From assembly GCA_937138255.1 (NCBI GenBank), contig CAKZOU010000073.1, positions 1 to 64,000 on the forward strand: a stretch of DNA of 64,000 nucleotides. Reading direction: 5' to 3'. A model generated the notes under the pieces. The model saw nothing but the letters and a program-made list of their open reading frames with translations, was not told the DNA's origin and ran no database searches. This DNA is from an uncultured Paracoccaceae bacterium (GTDB lineage: Bacteria > Pseudomonadota > Alphaproteobacteria > Rhodobacterales > Rhodobacteraceae). How positions within the stretch are numbered: position 1 is the first letter of the stretch; each line of letters starts with the position of its first letter. This document shows, one piece after another, positions 33,767-42,934 of this stretch. The translations under genes were made by a program, and so were the position numbers.

Positions 33767-34258
33767 TTGTCAGCCACTCAAACAGAAATCCGCGCGGTCC
33801 TGTCTGATTTGAAGATTTTGGCGGCGAACGGCTATGCCGCAGCGCTTCACATCAATTTCACGACACCGGCATTTCTCTTTCAGACCTACCCGACTGACTG
33901 GCTGGCGATCTATTCGCAGCAGGGGATGGTTATGAAAGACCCGACGGTTCTGTGGGGGTTTGAAAACCTCGGGACAGTGCGGTGGTCCGATCTGATCGCG
34001 CTTGACAGTGACGGTGTCATGAAAGAGGCGACCAAATTCGGCATGAAATTTGGCCTCACAGTCGCCGTCGAACGCGGCGGTACGAGATCCATCTCGAGCC
34101 TGTCGCGTAGTGATCGTGAATTCTCTGATAATGAGCTCGCACAAGCTGCGGATATGATTGCCAAACTTCACGATTTGACGGCGCAGGCCCCAACCCTCAC
34201 AGACGAAACACGCGTTGCTCTGCGCCGACAGTCCATCCAAGTCACACATCCGTCCTAA
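33767..34258 (+). CDS. AHL-binding-domain protein without a DNA-binding domain (truncated LuxR paralogue)
   Basis: 163 residues from a TTG at 33767, the only possible start between the in-frame stop at 33746-33748 and residue 54. It aligns along its length with the neighbouring LuxR ligand domain: DWLAIYSQQGMVMKDP, GTVRWSDL, KFGMKFGLTVAV and SRSDREFSDNEL match the same blocks, and the pocket Trp, Tyr, Asp and second Trp are all kept. It ends at TLTDETRVALRRQ, which corresponds to the first helix of the LuxR GerE domain, so the helix-turn-helix is absent. No remnant follows in the 52 bases before fliG. Dominant-negative dimer partner or AHL sink are possible roles (inference). Confidence 0.85.
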   Translation: MSATQTEIRAVLSDLKILAANGYAAALHINFTTPAFLFQTYPTDWLAIYSQQGMVMKDPTVLWGFENLGTVRWSDLIALDSDGVMKEATKFGMKFGLTVAVERGGTRSISSLSRSDREFSDNELAQAADMIAKLHDLTAQAPTLTDETRVALRRQSIQVTHPS

Positions 34259-34310
34259 CCCGGAATAAACCTTTCCTTCGGACACTGCGCTGGCCGCAAC
34301 CGGAGGCAGA

Positions 34311-35336
34311 ATGTCAGAGACCGCAGCCCTAACCCGCCGCAGCAAAGCCGCCTTGATCTTGCGCCTCCTCGTCGGCGACGGAAAGGGTCTTTCTCTGGCC
34401 GAAATGCCGGAAGAGACCCAGATCACTCTTGCTCGCGAAATGGGCAAGCTTGGAAGCATCGACAAAGCGACGGTCGATCAGGTGGTCGACGAATTTGCCG
34501 GCCAGCTTGAAAAGGTTGGGCTTGGGCCCGCGGGTGGGGTCGCCAAGGTGATCGACGGATTGGCCGATTTACTTAGCCCAGAGGTTGCAGCAAAGCTGCG
34601 CGACGAGGCGCGCAACGGGCCCCCGCCTGATCCTTGGGATTATGTTCGGTCTCTGGAATTGCCAGAACTCAAACCGATTATGGAAAACGAAACCGTCGAG
34701 ACCTCCGCCGTTATCCTGTCGCGGTTACCGGTCGCCAAGGCCGCACCGCTTCTGGGCCTGCTACCCGGTGAAAAGGCGCGTCGCATCGCGTTTGGTGTAT
34801 CGCAGATTGGCGCCATCGCGCCTCAGACAGTTGCCATAATCGGTGCTGCGCTCGCCAGAGCCTATACCCGCCCTGCCCAATCGGCTTTCCCAGATGACCC
34901 CAGCGAGCGGATTGGCGAGATCCTGAATGCCGCAACGGCTTCAACCCGCGACGATCTTTTGGCGGATTTCGCATCCAACGATCCCGTATTCGCAGACAGG
35001 GTCCGCAAGGCGATCTTTACCTTCGCTGATATCCCGCTGCGAATTGCCGGGCCTGACATTTCGAAGATTCTTCGTGGCCTTGATGGGCGTGAGCTTGCCA
35101 CGGCGCTGGCTTTTGCAACCGCCACAGGTGGTGCCGATCAAGAGGCCTTCGATTATATCTTTGCCAACCTCTCGCAGCGGATGGGCGAACAGATCCGTGA
35201 AGAGGTGAAGGATCGAGGAAAAGTCAGAAAAGCCGACGGCGAGGCGGCACAGTCGGCCTTTGTTGCAGCGATACGCGCCGCTGTGGATGCCGGAGAAATC
35301 GTCTTGGTCGAGGAGGAAACCGAAGAGGAAACCTAA
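34311..35336 (+). CDS. fliG: FliG-like flagellar motor switch protein
   Basis: 341 residues with the three FliG domains: N-terminal KAALILRLLVGDGKGL, middle (ILSRLPVAKAAPLLGLLP) and C-terminal torque domain (FADIPLRIAGPDISKIL, ALAFATATG, LSQRMGEQIREEVKDRGKV). FliG links the MS ring to the C ring and contacts the stator. Compared with well-known FliG it is divergent and ends in an acidic tail (VEEETEEET). No other flagellar gene is in the window. It starts 52 bases after the HTH-less AHL protein (GGAGGC upstream of the ATG), so the two may share a transcript. Confidence 0.8.
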   Translation: MSETAALTRRSKAALILRLLVGDGKGLSLAEMPEETQITLAREMGKLGSIDKATVDQVVDEFAGQLEKVGLGPAGGVAKVIDGLADLLSPEVAAKLRDEARNGPPPDPWDYVRSLELPELKPIMENETVETSAVILSRLPVAKAAPLLGLLPGEKARRIAFGVSQIGAIAPQTVAIIGAALARAYTRPAQSAFPDDPSERIGEILNAATASTRDDLLADFASNDPVFADRVRKAIFTFADIPLRIAGPDISKILRGLDGRELATALAFATATGGADQEAFDYIFANLSQRMGEQIREEVKDRGKVRKADGEAAQSAFVAAIRAAVDAGEIVLVEEETEEET

Positions 35337-35408
35337 GCTCTGGCCACAAGCGGCCTTGCCCACAGGGCTGGTCGATTCTATCTCTGCTCCTTATGACTGC
35401 GGGGGCAG

Positions 35409-36290
35409 ATGGGCAATTCCGAAGATCAAAATGGCGCAATCGCCGACTGGTTGACCGATCGGGCGCTTCGCACCCTGATCGGCACAGCAATGTTGATGCC
35501 GCATCCCAGGCGCGTTGCCTTCATGGGCGGGCTGGTGAAACGGCTTGGCAGGCGCGTTGGCTATGAAACCCGCGTTTTCGACAACCTCAGCCGGATCCGG
35601 CCCGATTTTTCCCAAGGCCGGCGACAGGAAATTGCCGATGGTGTGCTCGACAATTTTGGCCGGACCTTGATCGAGAACTACTCTTACAAGACATTTGGGA
35701 GCTGGCTCGAAGGCACAGCCATCACAGGAGAAGGCCTCGCCTCCGTTGAAGAGGCCCGCGCCGCAGGGAGGCCCGTTCTTTTCGTGACAGGCCATTTTGG
35801 CAATCACGAAGTCCCCCGCCAGGTTCTTGCCGCGCGCGGCTACGAGATCGGCGGCCTCTATCGACCGATGGCGAACCGCTTTTTCAATGACCACTACGCC
35901 AAAACCATGACCGAGCTTTCAGGGCCCGTCTTTCCGCAAGGCAAAAGTGGCACCATCGGCTTTGCCCGACACCTCAAGAACGGCGGGATGGGAACGCTTC
36001 TTTTTGACGTCGACGTGCCCGGTGGCATGGTCATCGATTTTCTCGGCCATCCCGCCCGCACTGCAAGCTCTGCCGCCGATCTTGCGCTGCGCTTCGATGC
36101 TTTGGTCGTGCCCTATTTCGGCATTCGTCAGCCAGATGGGCTTAATTTCGAAGCTGCTATCGAGGCCCCGATCCCGCATAGCGACCCGCGCCGCATGATG
36201 ATCGAAATGACCCGCCGCCTCGAAGCCAGGATCGAGGCCAACCCGGAACAATGGTTCTGGGTTCACCGGCGTTGGAAAGCGCGCCGCTAG
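35409..36290 (+). CDS. LpxL/HtrB-type lipid A acyltransferase
   Basis: 293 residues of the lysophospholipid/lipid A acyltransferase family. The catalytic HX4E motif is GHFGNHEVPRQ (about residue 138), and GGLYRPMANRFFND and FPQGKSGTIGFARHLKNGG are the usual second and third blocks. It should transfer a fatty acyl chain to lipid A at the inner membrane. Which acyl position cannot be told. It starts 73 bases after fliG and overlaps the convergent DUF1223 gene by 4 bases. Confidence 0.88.
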   Translation: MGNSEDQNGAIADWLTDRALRTLIGTAMLMPHPRRVAFMGGLVKRLGRRVGYETRVFDNLSRIRPDFSQGRRQEIADGVLDNFGRTLIENYSYKTFGSWLEGTAITGEGLASVEEARAAGRPVLFVTGHFGNHEVPRQVLAARGYEIGGLYRPMANRFFNDHYAKTMTELSGPVFPQGKSGTIGFARHLKNGGMGTLLFDVDVPGGMVIDFLGHPARTASSAADLALRFDALVVPYFGIRQPDGLNFEAAIEAPIPHSDPRRMMIEMTRRLEARIEANPEQWFWVHRRWKARR

Positions 36291-36991
36291 TCGATCCGGG
36301 CGGCAGCGAGGATCGGCCCGAAATCGGCCGCTTGAAGGATCACAACACCGCGCTCATCGCCGGAATAGGGCGCCTCGACGGACAATTCGCCCCTGCCCGA
36401 CCAAGTGCCGAGTATCTGCCACGATGTCACAACATTCGCGTAATCGATCCTGCGGCCCTTGTTTTCGCCCCGCGTGATGCTGACTTCAGCTCTCGGCAAA
36501 TATCTCACAAGATTGATCTGAACCGGCCCTTGAAGCCGGGCCAAAGGACTAGCGGAAATCCTGATCCGGCCCTCGTCGGCCATAACCACCTGTATACGAA
36601 CGTTTTCCGGCCGGGTGGCCGCTTCGGCGATCAGGGCGTCAATCTCCTGCGGGTGCGCCCCGCCAATCGCCGTTTGACCCGCGATCATGAACTGTGGGGT
36701 ATAGATCGTCCGGGCACTCTGCGCATGGGCATAGCCCTTTTGACGAAGGGTGAATTCCGGGTTCCCGAAGGTGTCCTTCCAGCCGATGTAATCCCAATAG
36801 TCGACATGAAATGCCAAGGCGATAACATCAGGACGTTTCGACATTTCACGCAGAAGCTCATCCGCCGGAGGGCAGGAAGAACAGCCCTGCGAGGTGAAAA
36901 GCTCGACGACAACAGGAGCATCCTCTGCAAGGCTCTTCTGCGGGAAAAAGCCCAACAGCAAAAGCACCAGGAAAGACTTCACTAGACCCAT
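36287..36991 (-). CDS. Secreted DUF1223 thioredoxin-like protein
   Basis: 234 residues from ATG 36991, with a signal peptide (VKSFLVLLLLGFFPQKSLA). The N-terminal thioredoxin-like part has the Cys pair in ELFTSQGCSSCPPADELL, followed by FHVDYWDYIGWKD and YTPQFMIAGQ, all hallmarks of DUF1223. A C-terminal beta domain follows. It is periplasmic with probable redox function; the partner is unknown. The acnA promoter region is divergent from it. Confidence 0.88.
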   Translation of the reverse strand: MGLVKSFLVLLLLGFFPQKSLAEDAPVVVELFTSQGCSSCPPADELLREMSKRPDVIALAFHVDYWDYIGWKDTFGNPEFTLRQKGYAHAQSARTIYTPQFMIAGQTAIGGAHPQEIDALIAEAATRPENVRIQVVMADEGRIRISASPLARLQGPVQINLVRYLPRAEVSITRGENKGRRIDYANVVTSWQILGTWSGRGELSVEAPYSGDERGVVILQAADFGPILAAARID

Positions 36992-37134
36992 TTCACGCCC
37001 ATGTGCGACCATCTGAGACAGGCTAGATCATCTGCCCGTCAATGGCCAATCAAGGAATTGCGAGTCATTGTGACACCGCATCCTGAATCGAACGACCAAA
37101 GGACCGAATCGTTTGAAACTCCAACTTGGATTTT

Positions 37135-37155
37135 ATTGTGCACAATGGTATACAA
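37135..37155. promoter_or_regulatory. Tandem palindromes upstream of acnA
   Basis: The perfect 12-bp palindrome ATTGTGCACAAT (37135-37146) is followed by TGGTATACAA (37146-37155). Their centres (140.5 and 150.5 in the last digits) are exactly 10 bp apart, one helical turn. They lie 87-107 bases before the acnA ATG, in the 250-base region shared with the divergent DUF1223 gene. The shape resembles TTGT..ACAA-type GntR operators; the regulator is not known. Confidence 0.45.
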
Positions 37156-37241
37156 AACGGGTCGCCACCCCTTGATTGCCATTTCCACATAGGGCAGAAG
37201 CGGCCCAACAATCCCGAAACTCCCTGCGCGAGGAGCACGCC

Positions 37242-39929
37242 ATGACCATCAAAGTCGGCCTCGATACCGCCAAGACCCGCACGACCCTGACCGCGGGCAA
37301 CCAGAGCATCGCCTATTATTCGATCCCCGCCGCACAGGCCGCGGGCCTTGGCGATTTCTCGCGCCTTCCTGCTGCGCTAAAGGTCGTCCTTGAGAATATG
37401 CTGCGTTTCGAAGATGGCGGTTTCTCGGTCTCGGTTGACGATATCAAGGCCTTCGCCGAATGGGGCGCCAACGGCGGCCAGAACCCGCGCGAGATCGCTT
37501 ATCGCCCGGCCCGCGTCTTGATGCAGGATTTCACCGGCGTTCCCGCCGTGGTCGACCTGGCCGCGATGCGCGACGGTATCAAGGCCCTCGGCGGCGATGC
37601 CCAGCAGATCAACCCGCTGAACCCCGTTGACCTCGTGATCGACCACTCGGTGATGATCGACGAGTTCGGCAACCCCCGCGCCTTCCAGATGAACGTGGAT
37701 CGCGAATACGAACGCAACATGGAGCGCTACCAGTTCCTCAAATGGGGCCAGAACGCCTTCCAGAATTTCCGCGTCGTGCCCCCCGGCACCGGCATCTGCC
37801 ATCAGGTCAACCTCGAATACCTCGCCCAGACCGTCTGGACCGACACCGACCAGACCGGCGCGACTGTCGCCTACCCCGACACGCTCGTCGGCACCGACAG
37901 CCACACCACCATGGTCAACGGCCTTGCGGTCCTTGGCTGGGGTGTTGGCGGGATCGAGGCCGAGGCCGCGATGCTCGGCCAGCCGATCTCGATGCTGATC
38001 CCCGAGGTCGTTGGCTTCAAGCTCACCGGCGAGATGGTCGAAGGCACCACAGCGACCGACCTTGTGCTCAAGGTCGTCCAGATGCTCCGCAAGCACGGCG
38101 TTGTCGGCAAATTCGTCGAATTCTATGGGCCGGGCCTCGATCATCTGCCGCTCGCCGACCGCGCCACCATCGCCAACATGGCCCCCGAATACGGCGCCAC
38201 CTGCGGCTTCTTCCCGATCGACGGCGAGACCCTGCGCTATCTGCGCCAGACGGGGCGCGACGAAGACCGCATCGCTTTGGTCGAAGCCTATGCCAAGGAA
38301 AACGGCTTCTGGCGCGGTGCGGACTATGCGCCGATCTATTCCTCGACGCTCGAACTGGATATGGGAACCATCGTCCCCGCCATCTCCGGCCCCAAGCGCC
38401 CGCAGGACTACCTGCCGCTCACCGGCGCCAAGGCGGCCTTCGCCAAGGAAATGGCCGAGGGTTTCAAGCGCCCCAATGACAAGCAGGTGCCGGTCGCGGG
38501 CGAGGATTACACCATGTCCTCGGGCAAGGTCGTGATCGCCTCGATCACGTCGTGCACCAACACCTCCAACCCCTATGTGCTGATCGGCGCGGGCCTTGTC
38601 GCCAAGAAGGCGCATGAGCTGGGCCTCACGCGCAAGCCTTGGGTGAAAACCTCGCTCGCCCCCGGCAGCCAGGTTGTCACCGAGTATCTCGAGGCCGCAG
38701 GCCTTCAGGAACACCTCGACGCCATCGGCTTCAACCTCGTGGGCTATGGCTGCACCACCTGCATCGGCAACTCGGGGCCACTCCAGCCCGAGATTTCCAA
38801 AGCCATCGCCGAGGGCGATCTGGTGGCGACCTCGGTGCTTTCGGGCAACCGCAACTTCGAAGGCCGCATCAGCCCCGATGTGCGCGCCAACTACCTCGCC
38901 TCGCCGCCGCTCGTCGTGGCCTATGCGCTGGCGGGTGACATGAACATCGACATCACGACCGAACCCCTCGGCACCGGCAAGAATGGCCAGCCCGTCTACC
39001 TCAAGGATATCTGGCCCACCAACAAGGAAATCGCCGACCTCGTCCACGCCACCGTGACGCGCGAAGCCTTCCTGTCGAAATACGCCGATGTGTTCAAAGG
39101 CGATGCCAAGTGGCAGGGCGTCGAGACCAGCGAAGGCGAGACCTACGACTGGCCGGCGACATCGACCTATATCCAGAACCCGCCCTATTTCCGCGGCATG
39201 GCCAAGGAACCGGGCGAGATCACCAATATTGAAGACGCCAAGGTGCTGGCGATCCTTGGCGACATGGTCACAACCGACCACATCAGCCCCGCAGGCTCAT
39301 TCAAGGACACCACCCCCGCGGGCAAATACCTCACCGAGCGTCAGGTCGCCCCGCGCGAGTTCAACTCCTACGGTTCGCGCCGCGGCAACCACGAAGTGAT
39401 GATGCGCGGCACCTTCGCCAATATCCGCATCAAGAACGAGATGCTGGATGGCGTCGAGGGCGGCTATACCAAAGGCCCCGATGGCGCGCAGACCTCGATT
39501 TATGACGCCGCCATGGCCTATCAGGACGCGGGAACGCCGCTCGTGATCTTCGCCGGCATCGAATATGGCGCGGGCTCCAGCCGCGACTGGGCCGCCAAGG
39601 GCACCGCCCTTCTCGGCGTCAAGGCGGTGATCGCCGAGACCTTCGAGCGCATCCACCGCTCGAACCTCGTCGGCATGGGCGTCATCCCCTTCGAGTTCAC
39701 CGGCGGCCAGACCCGCAAATCGCTTGGCCTCAAGGGCGACGAGACGGTAAGCATCGAGGGCCTTGATACTGTCAAGCCGCTCGACACAGTCCCCTGCCAC
39801 ATCACCTATGGCGATGGCCGCAAGGTGACGATCAGCCTTAAGTGCCGGATCGATACCGCGCCCGAGATCGAATACATCGAGAATGGCGGCGTGTTGCACT
39901 TCGTGCTGCGCAATCTCGCCAAGGCCTGA
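37242..39929 (+). CDS. acnA: Aconitate hydratase A
   Basis: 895 residues from ATG 37242 ([21 protein letters not shown] upstream), the usual AcnA length. The [4Fe-4S] ligands are in [11 protein letters not shown] and [14 protein letters not shown] (residues ~430-510). The early signature [19 protein letters not shown] is clear, and the C-terminal swivel domain has [16 protein letters not shown]. It interconverts citrate and isocitrate in the TCA cycle. It stands alone with a terminator. A 634-residue opposite-strand frame is a shadow. Confidence 0.98.
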   Translation: MTIKVGLDTAKTRTTLTAGNQSIAYYSIPAAQAAGLGDFSRLPAALKVVLENMLRFEDGGFSVSVDDIKAFAEWGANGGQNPREIAYRPARVLMQDFTGVPAVVDLAAMRDGIKALGGDAQQINPLNPVDLVIDHSVMIDEFGNPRAFQMNVDREYERNMERYQFLKWGQNAFQNFRVVPPGTGICHQVNLEYLAQTVWTDTDQTGATVAYPDTLVGTDSHTTMVNGLAVLGWGVGGIEAEAAMLGQPISMLIPEVVGFKLTGEMVEGTTATDLVLKVVQMLRKHGVVGKFVEFYGPGLDHLPLADRATIANMAPEYGATCGFFPIDGETLRYLRQTGRDEDRIALVEAYAKENGFWRGADYAPIYSSTLELDMGTIVPAISGPKRPQDYLPLTGAKAAFAKEMAEGFKRPNDKQVPVAGEDYTMSSGKVVIASITSCTNTSNPYVLIGAGLVAKKAHELGLTRKPWVKTSLAPGSQVVTEYLEAAGLQEHLDAIGFNLVGYGCTTCIGNSGPLQPEISKAIAEGDLVATSVLSGNRNFEGRISPDVRANYLASPPLVVAYALAGDMNIDITTEPLGTGKNGQPVYLKDIWPTNKEIADLVHATVTREAFLSKYADVFKGDAKWQGVETSEGETYDWPATSTYIQNPPYFRGMAKEPGEITNIEDAKVLAILGDMVTTDHISPAGSFKDTTPAGKYLTERQVAPREFNSYGSRRGNHEVMMRGTFANIRIKNEMLDGVEGGYTKGPDGAQTSIYDAAMAYQDAGTPLVIFAGIEYGAGSSRDWAAKGTALLGVKAVIAETFERIHRSNLVGMGVIPFEFTGGQTRKSLGLKGDETVSIEGLDTVKPLDTVPCHITYGDGRKVTISLKCRIDTAPEIEYIENGGVLHFVLRNLAKA

Positions 39930-39954
39930 TCAGGCCAACCTGTCATGAAATCGG

Positions 39955-39983
39955 GGCGCTCGCGGCAATGCGGGCGCCTTTTT
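39955..39983 (+). terminator. Terminator of acnA
   Basis: Stem GGCGCTCGC (39955-39963) / GCGGGCGCC (39970-39978) with one T-G pair and a 6-base loop, followed by TTTTTC. It lies 25 bases past acnA. Confidence 0.8.
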
Positions 39984-40528
39984 CATTCGCCGTAGACCAC
40001 GCGACGGCAGTCGAGAAGGCTGTCGATCGCGTCGAGAAAGCCATCAAAGGGCGCGTCCACGAGAACGCTTCCCGTCCCATCCAGATACTGAACCGAGGTT
40101 GGCGTTTCCGCCATCGTTTCCAGTGTCTCAGCGAGCGTCTCAAGACCCGACACATCGCCCTCAGACCCAGACGCAACATGATCTGCGAACTGCCGGCCAT
40201 AGATCGCATCCTCAAAGACAAGGCTATAGCCGCCGACGGCAAGGGATCCGGCCCCATGGGCAGCCGTGAAATTCCAATCCTGATCAGAAGCCTGCACGAG
40301 CGTCTCGCCGCCCGGAAGCAGCGCGACCAAAAGGTAGGACTTTTGGCCGACCCATATCGCCGTGCACGCAGCGGGTGTTTCAACAAAGACACCCGGCTCG
40401 GAATAGTGGGCGATGTCGGCAAGGTTGACCTGCCACTCAGCAAATTCCAAAGCCCGCGCGGGCAGCGAACCGACCATCGCCGTTGCCGCAAGCAAACCGG
40501 CCCATACCGGATGCAGGGTAGCCTTCAT
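39983..40528 (-). CDS. Secreted protein of unknown function
   Basis: 181 residues from ATG 40528 (GGGGGAC upstream), with a signal peptide (KATLHPVWAGLLAATAMVGSLPARA, read in part; cleavage after ARA). The mature protein has two Cys, one at about residue 54 (PAACTAIWVGQ) and one near the end (LLDCRRVVYGE), which could form a disulfide. It is acidic. I do not recognise the family. It stands between the acnA terminator and the divergent dimethylargininase gene. Confidence 0.75.
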   Translation of the reverse strand: MKATLHPVWAGLLAATAMVGSLPARALEFAEWQVNLADIAHYSEPGVFVETPAACTAIWVGQKSYLLVALLPGGETLVQASDQDWNFTAAHGAGSLAVGGYSLVFEDAIYGRQFADHVASGSEGDVSGLETLAETLETMAETPTSVQYLDGTGSVLVDAPFDGFLDAIDSLLDCRRVVYGE

Positions 40529-40705
40529 CTTATTGTCCCCCATTTGCCGCAGTGATCTTCGCAGCAATCGCCCCTCCTAGCTATGATGAAGGTCAAACCA
40601 CGATCAAGCCCCATCGGCCCGATGTTGCCGCGCAATATCGCCAAAGCCCCTTGTCACGCCTCCCATTTCAGTCATCCTGACATTCAGTCTCAATTTGGAG
40701 CCAAC

Positions 40706-41497
40706 ATGTCCGGCCACAGCATCACCTTCACCCACGCCCTTTGCCGCGCCCCCGCGCGATCCGTGACCGATGGGCTGCGCGCCTCGGATCATGGCGACCC
40801 AAACCCCGACACCTTCGCCACCGAACACGCCGCCTATGTCGCTGCGCTGCGGGCAACGGGCGCGAGCGTGACGGTCCTACCCGCCCTCGAGGCTTTCCCC
40901 GACTCCGTCTTTATCGAAGACCCGGCTCTTGTCTTGAAGGGCCAAGCCATCGTCCTGCGCCCCGGCGCGCCCTCGCGGCTTGGCGAAGCGGCGGCAATGC
41001 GCGATGCGCTCTCGGCCAACTGTGACGGTGTGATCGACCTCAGCACTGACGGCTTCGTCGATGGCGGCGATATCCTCTGCTCTGACGACGAGGTGATGAT
41101 CGGCCTCTCCGCCCGCACCAACCAACAAGGCGCCGACGACCTGCGCCCGATCGTCGAAAGCCTCGGCTATCGCCTTCGGATCGTCCAGACGCCGCCCGAG
41201 ATCCTCCACTTCAAGACCGAGTCGAGCCTCCTCGATCCCGAGACCATCCTCGCCACGCCTGCGCTCGCCGCGGCGGGCTGTTTCGAGGATTACCGCGTGA
41301 TCACCACCGAACCGGGCGAAGAAGCCATCGCCAACGCGATCCGCTTCAACGATACGGTCTTTGTCTCGGCGGGCTTTCCGCGCACGACCGAGACGCTGTC
41401 CAAGGCCGGCTACAAGGTGGTTCCGCTGGAAACGTCGCAGGCAGCCCTCGTCGACGGCGGCCTCTCCTGTATGTCGCTGCGCTATTCGCGCGCCTGA
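40706..41497 (+). CDS. Dimethylarginine dimethylaminohydrolase (DDAH)
   Basis: 263 residues from ATG 40706 (TTGGAG upstream). It belongs to the amidinotransferase superfamily. The substrate loop FPDSVFIEDPALVL, the catalytic His in EILHFKTESSLL, and the nucleophilic Cys near residue 255 in DGGLSCMSLRYSR follow the DDAH pattern. It should convert methylated arginines to citrulline and methylamines; a plain arginine deiminase is less likely given the length. Its last 16 bases overlap the convergent ccmG. Confidence 0.85.
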   Translation: MSGHSITFTHALCRAPARSVTDGLRASDHGDPNPDTFATEHAAYVAALRATGASVTVLPALEAFPDSVFIEDPALVLKGQAIVLRPGAPSRLGEAAAMRDALSANCDGVIDLSTDGFVDGGDILCSDDEVMIGLSARTNQQGADDLRPIVESLGYRLRIVQTPPEILHFKTESSLLDPETILATPALAAAGCFEDYRVITTEPGEEAIANAIRFNDTVFVSAGFPRTTETLSKAGYKVVPLETSQAALVDGGLSCMSLRYSRA

Positions 41498-42042
41498 GCC
41501 AGAGCCTCTTCCAAGGCGGGCCGGAACCGCTGCTCATAGTCTGAACCGATCAGCGGGCCGGCAAAGCGGAACAGAACCGTTCCGTCGCCGTCGATGATGA
41601 AAGTCTCCGGCGGGGCGGAAACGCCCCAATCAATCGAGGTGCGCCCGCGTGGATCAAATCCCGACTTGAGGAACGGGTTGCCCTCTTCGAGGAGATATCC
41701 CAGCGCCTGATCGACGGTATCGCGGAAGTTGATCCCGACAAGACGAAATCCCCGCTCCGCGCCCTCGGCTGCCAGCGCTTTCAGGGTCGGATGCTCGGCC
41801 CGGCAAGGCGGGCACCAGCTCGCCCAATAGTTCAGAAGCGTAATCTCGCCATCGCGGAGATCGGCATCGGTCAACTGATCAAGCCCCGGCAGGCCTTCGC
41901 CCGCCACCGCGGGTGCCTCGCGCCCGACGAGGGTCGAGGGCAGATTGCGCCCTTGGCCGAGGAACATACCTCCAAGAAAAAGCCCCGCAATCGCCGCGAA
42001 GATCAGCGGCGGCACGATCACCAGCGGTGAAACCTTAGCCAT
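41482..42042 (-). CDS. ccmG: Cytochrome c biogenesis thioredoxin CcmG (DsbE, HelX)
   Basis: 186 residues from ATG 42042, anchored by one N-terminal helix (VIVPPLIFAAIAGLFLGGMFL). The thioredoxin motif is WCPPC in NYWASWCPPCRAEHP (about residue 80), and the family's GVSAPPETFIIDGDG follows. It keeps apocytochrome c thiols reduced in the periplasm. It overlaps ccmD by 8 bases and ends the ccm cluster, as helX does in Rhodobacter. Confidence 0.95.
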   Translation of the reverse strand: MAKVSPLVIVPPLIFAAIAGLFLGGMFLGQGRNLPSTLVGREAPAVAGEGLPGLDQLTDADLRDGEITLLNYWASWCPPCRAEHPTLKALAAEGAERGFRLVGINFRDTVDQALGYLLEEGNPFLKSGFDPRGRTSIDWGVSAPPETFIIDGDGTVLFRFAGPLIGSDYEQRFRPALEEALAQARE

Positions 42043-42181
42043 TGTTGCCTTCAACCCGGTCGAGTTCCGCCCTCACCTTGCGTGCCCGGGCAAAGCTTTG
42101 CCAGACGATCACGACGAGGATCACAATGCTGATGCCATAGGCGCTCAGAACTTCGGTGGCATATTTTCCAAGATCAATCAT
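42035..42181 (-). CDS. ccmD: Heme exporter protein CcmD
   Basis: 48 residues, MIDLGKYATEVLSAYGIS, one transmembrane helix (ISIVILVVIVWQS) and a basic cytoplasmic tail (FARARKVRAELDRVEG). This is the usual pattern of CcmD, which releases holo-CcmE from CcmABC. The start overlaps the ccmC stop (TGATG) and the end overlaps ccmG by 8 bases. It corresponds to the small orf52/helD of Rhodobacter. Confidence 0.92.
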   Translation of the reverse strand: MIDLGKYATEVLSAYGISIVILVVIVWQSFARARKVRAELDRVEGNNG

Positions 42182-42909
42182 CACGACCTCCGTGCCCGGG
42201 CCTGCAGCGCACCGATCCGGCGCAGGCGAATTTCAGTGCGGGTTCTGAGAATGACCAGCGCGATAAAGAGAAGCACAAAGCCCCCCATGCTGATCAGAAG
42301 CGGGATGTAATAAACGTTGGAAACATTCTCGGCCTTGTCCATCGACAGGGACGCACCCTGGTGCAAGCCCTGGTTCCAGAAGTTCACCGCATAGCGGCTC
42401 AGCAGCGCGAAGACCGAGCCGACCATGCACAGAACGCTCGTCAGATCTGCGGCGGTGTCGGGGTCTTCGATGGCCGACCAGAGCGCCACATAGCCAAGAT
42501 AGAAGAGGAAGAGGATCAGGAACGAAGTCAGCCGCGGATCCCAAACCCACCATGTCCCCCAAGTGGGCTGGCCCCAGATCGCCCCGGTAATCAGCGCGAT
42601 CAGCGTCATGGCGATGCCCACAGGTGCCGCCGCCTTGGCCGCCAGCGCCGAGACGTGATGCCGCCGCACCAGCCATATGAGCGAGGCCACCAGCATCATC
42701 AACCAGGCATTGATCGCCATCAGCGCCGAGGGCACATGCAGATAGATGATCTTGACAGTCGATCCGAAATTCTCGGCCTCGGGCGTGAAGAAGAAGCCCC
42801 AGACAAGCCCGATCACCGTCGCCGCGATGGCAATGGCAAATACCCACGGCAATACAGGTGCCGTTGTAGTCATGAACTTCTTGGGGTTTGCGTATTCCCA
42901 GATCGACAT
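42181..42909 (-). CDS. ccmC: Heme handling protein CcmC
   Basis: 242 residues from ATG 42909 (MSIWEYANPKKF); GGAGAGG sits 7 bases upstream, which favours it over an ATG two codons earlier. It has six hydrophobic helices and the heme-binding Trp-rich motif WGTWWVWDPRLTS (about residues 115-127), with conserved His on either side (LHVPSA, NFWNQGLHQGAS). It loads heme onto CcmE. 25 bases separate it from ccmB. Confidence 0.95.
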   Translation of the reverse strand: MSIWEYANPKKFMTTTAPVLPWVFAIAIAATVIGLVWGFFFTPEAENFGSTVKIIYLHVPSALMAINAWLMMLVASLIWLVRRHHVSALAAKAAAPVGIAMTLIALITGAIWGQPTWGTWWVWDPRLTSFLILFLFYLGYVALWSAIEDPDTAADLTSVLCMVGSVFALLSRYAVNFWNQGLHQGASLSMDKAENVSNVYYIPLLISMGGFVLLFIALVILRTRTEIRLRRIGALQARARRS

Positions 42910-42934
42910 TTTCATTCCTCTCCGCGGCACCTGT

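Noticed and set aside
37377-39281. 634-codon minus-strand open frame inside acnA
   Set aside because: Antisense shadow of a fully conserved aconitase; no start signal and composition typical of a complement frame.
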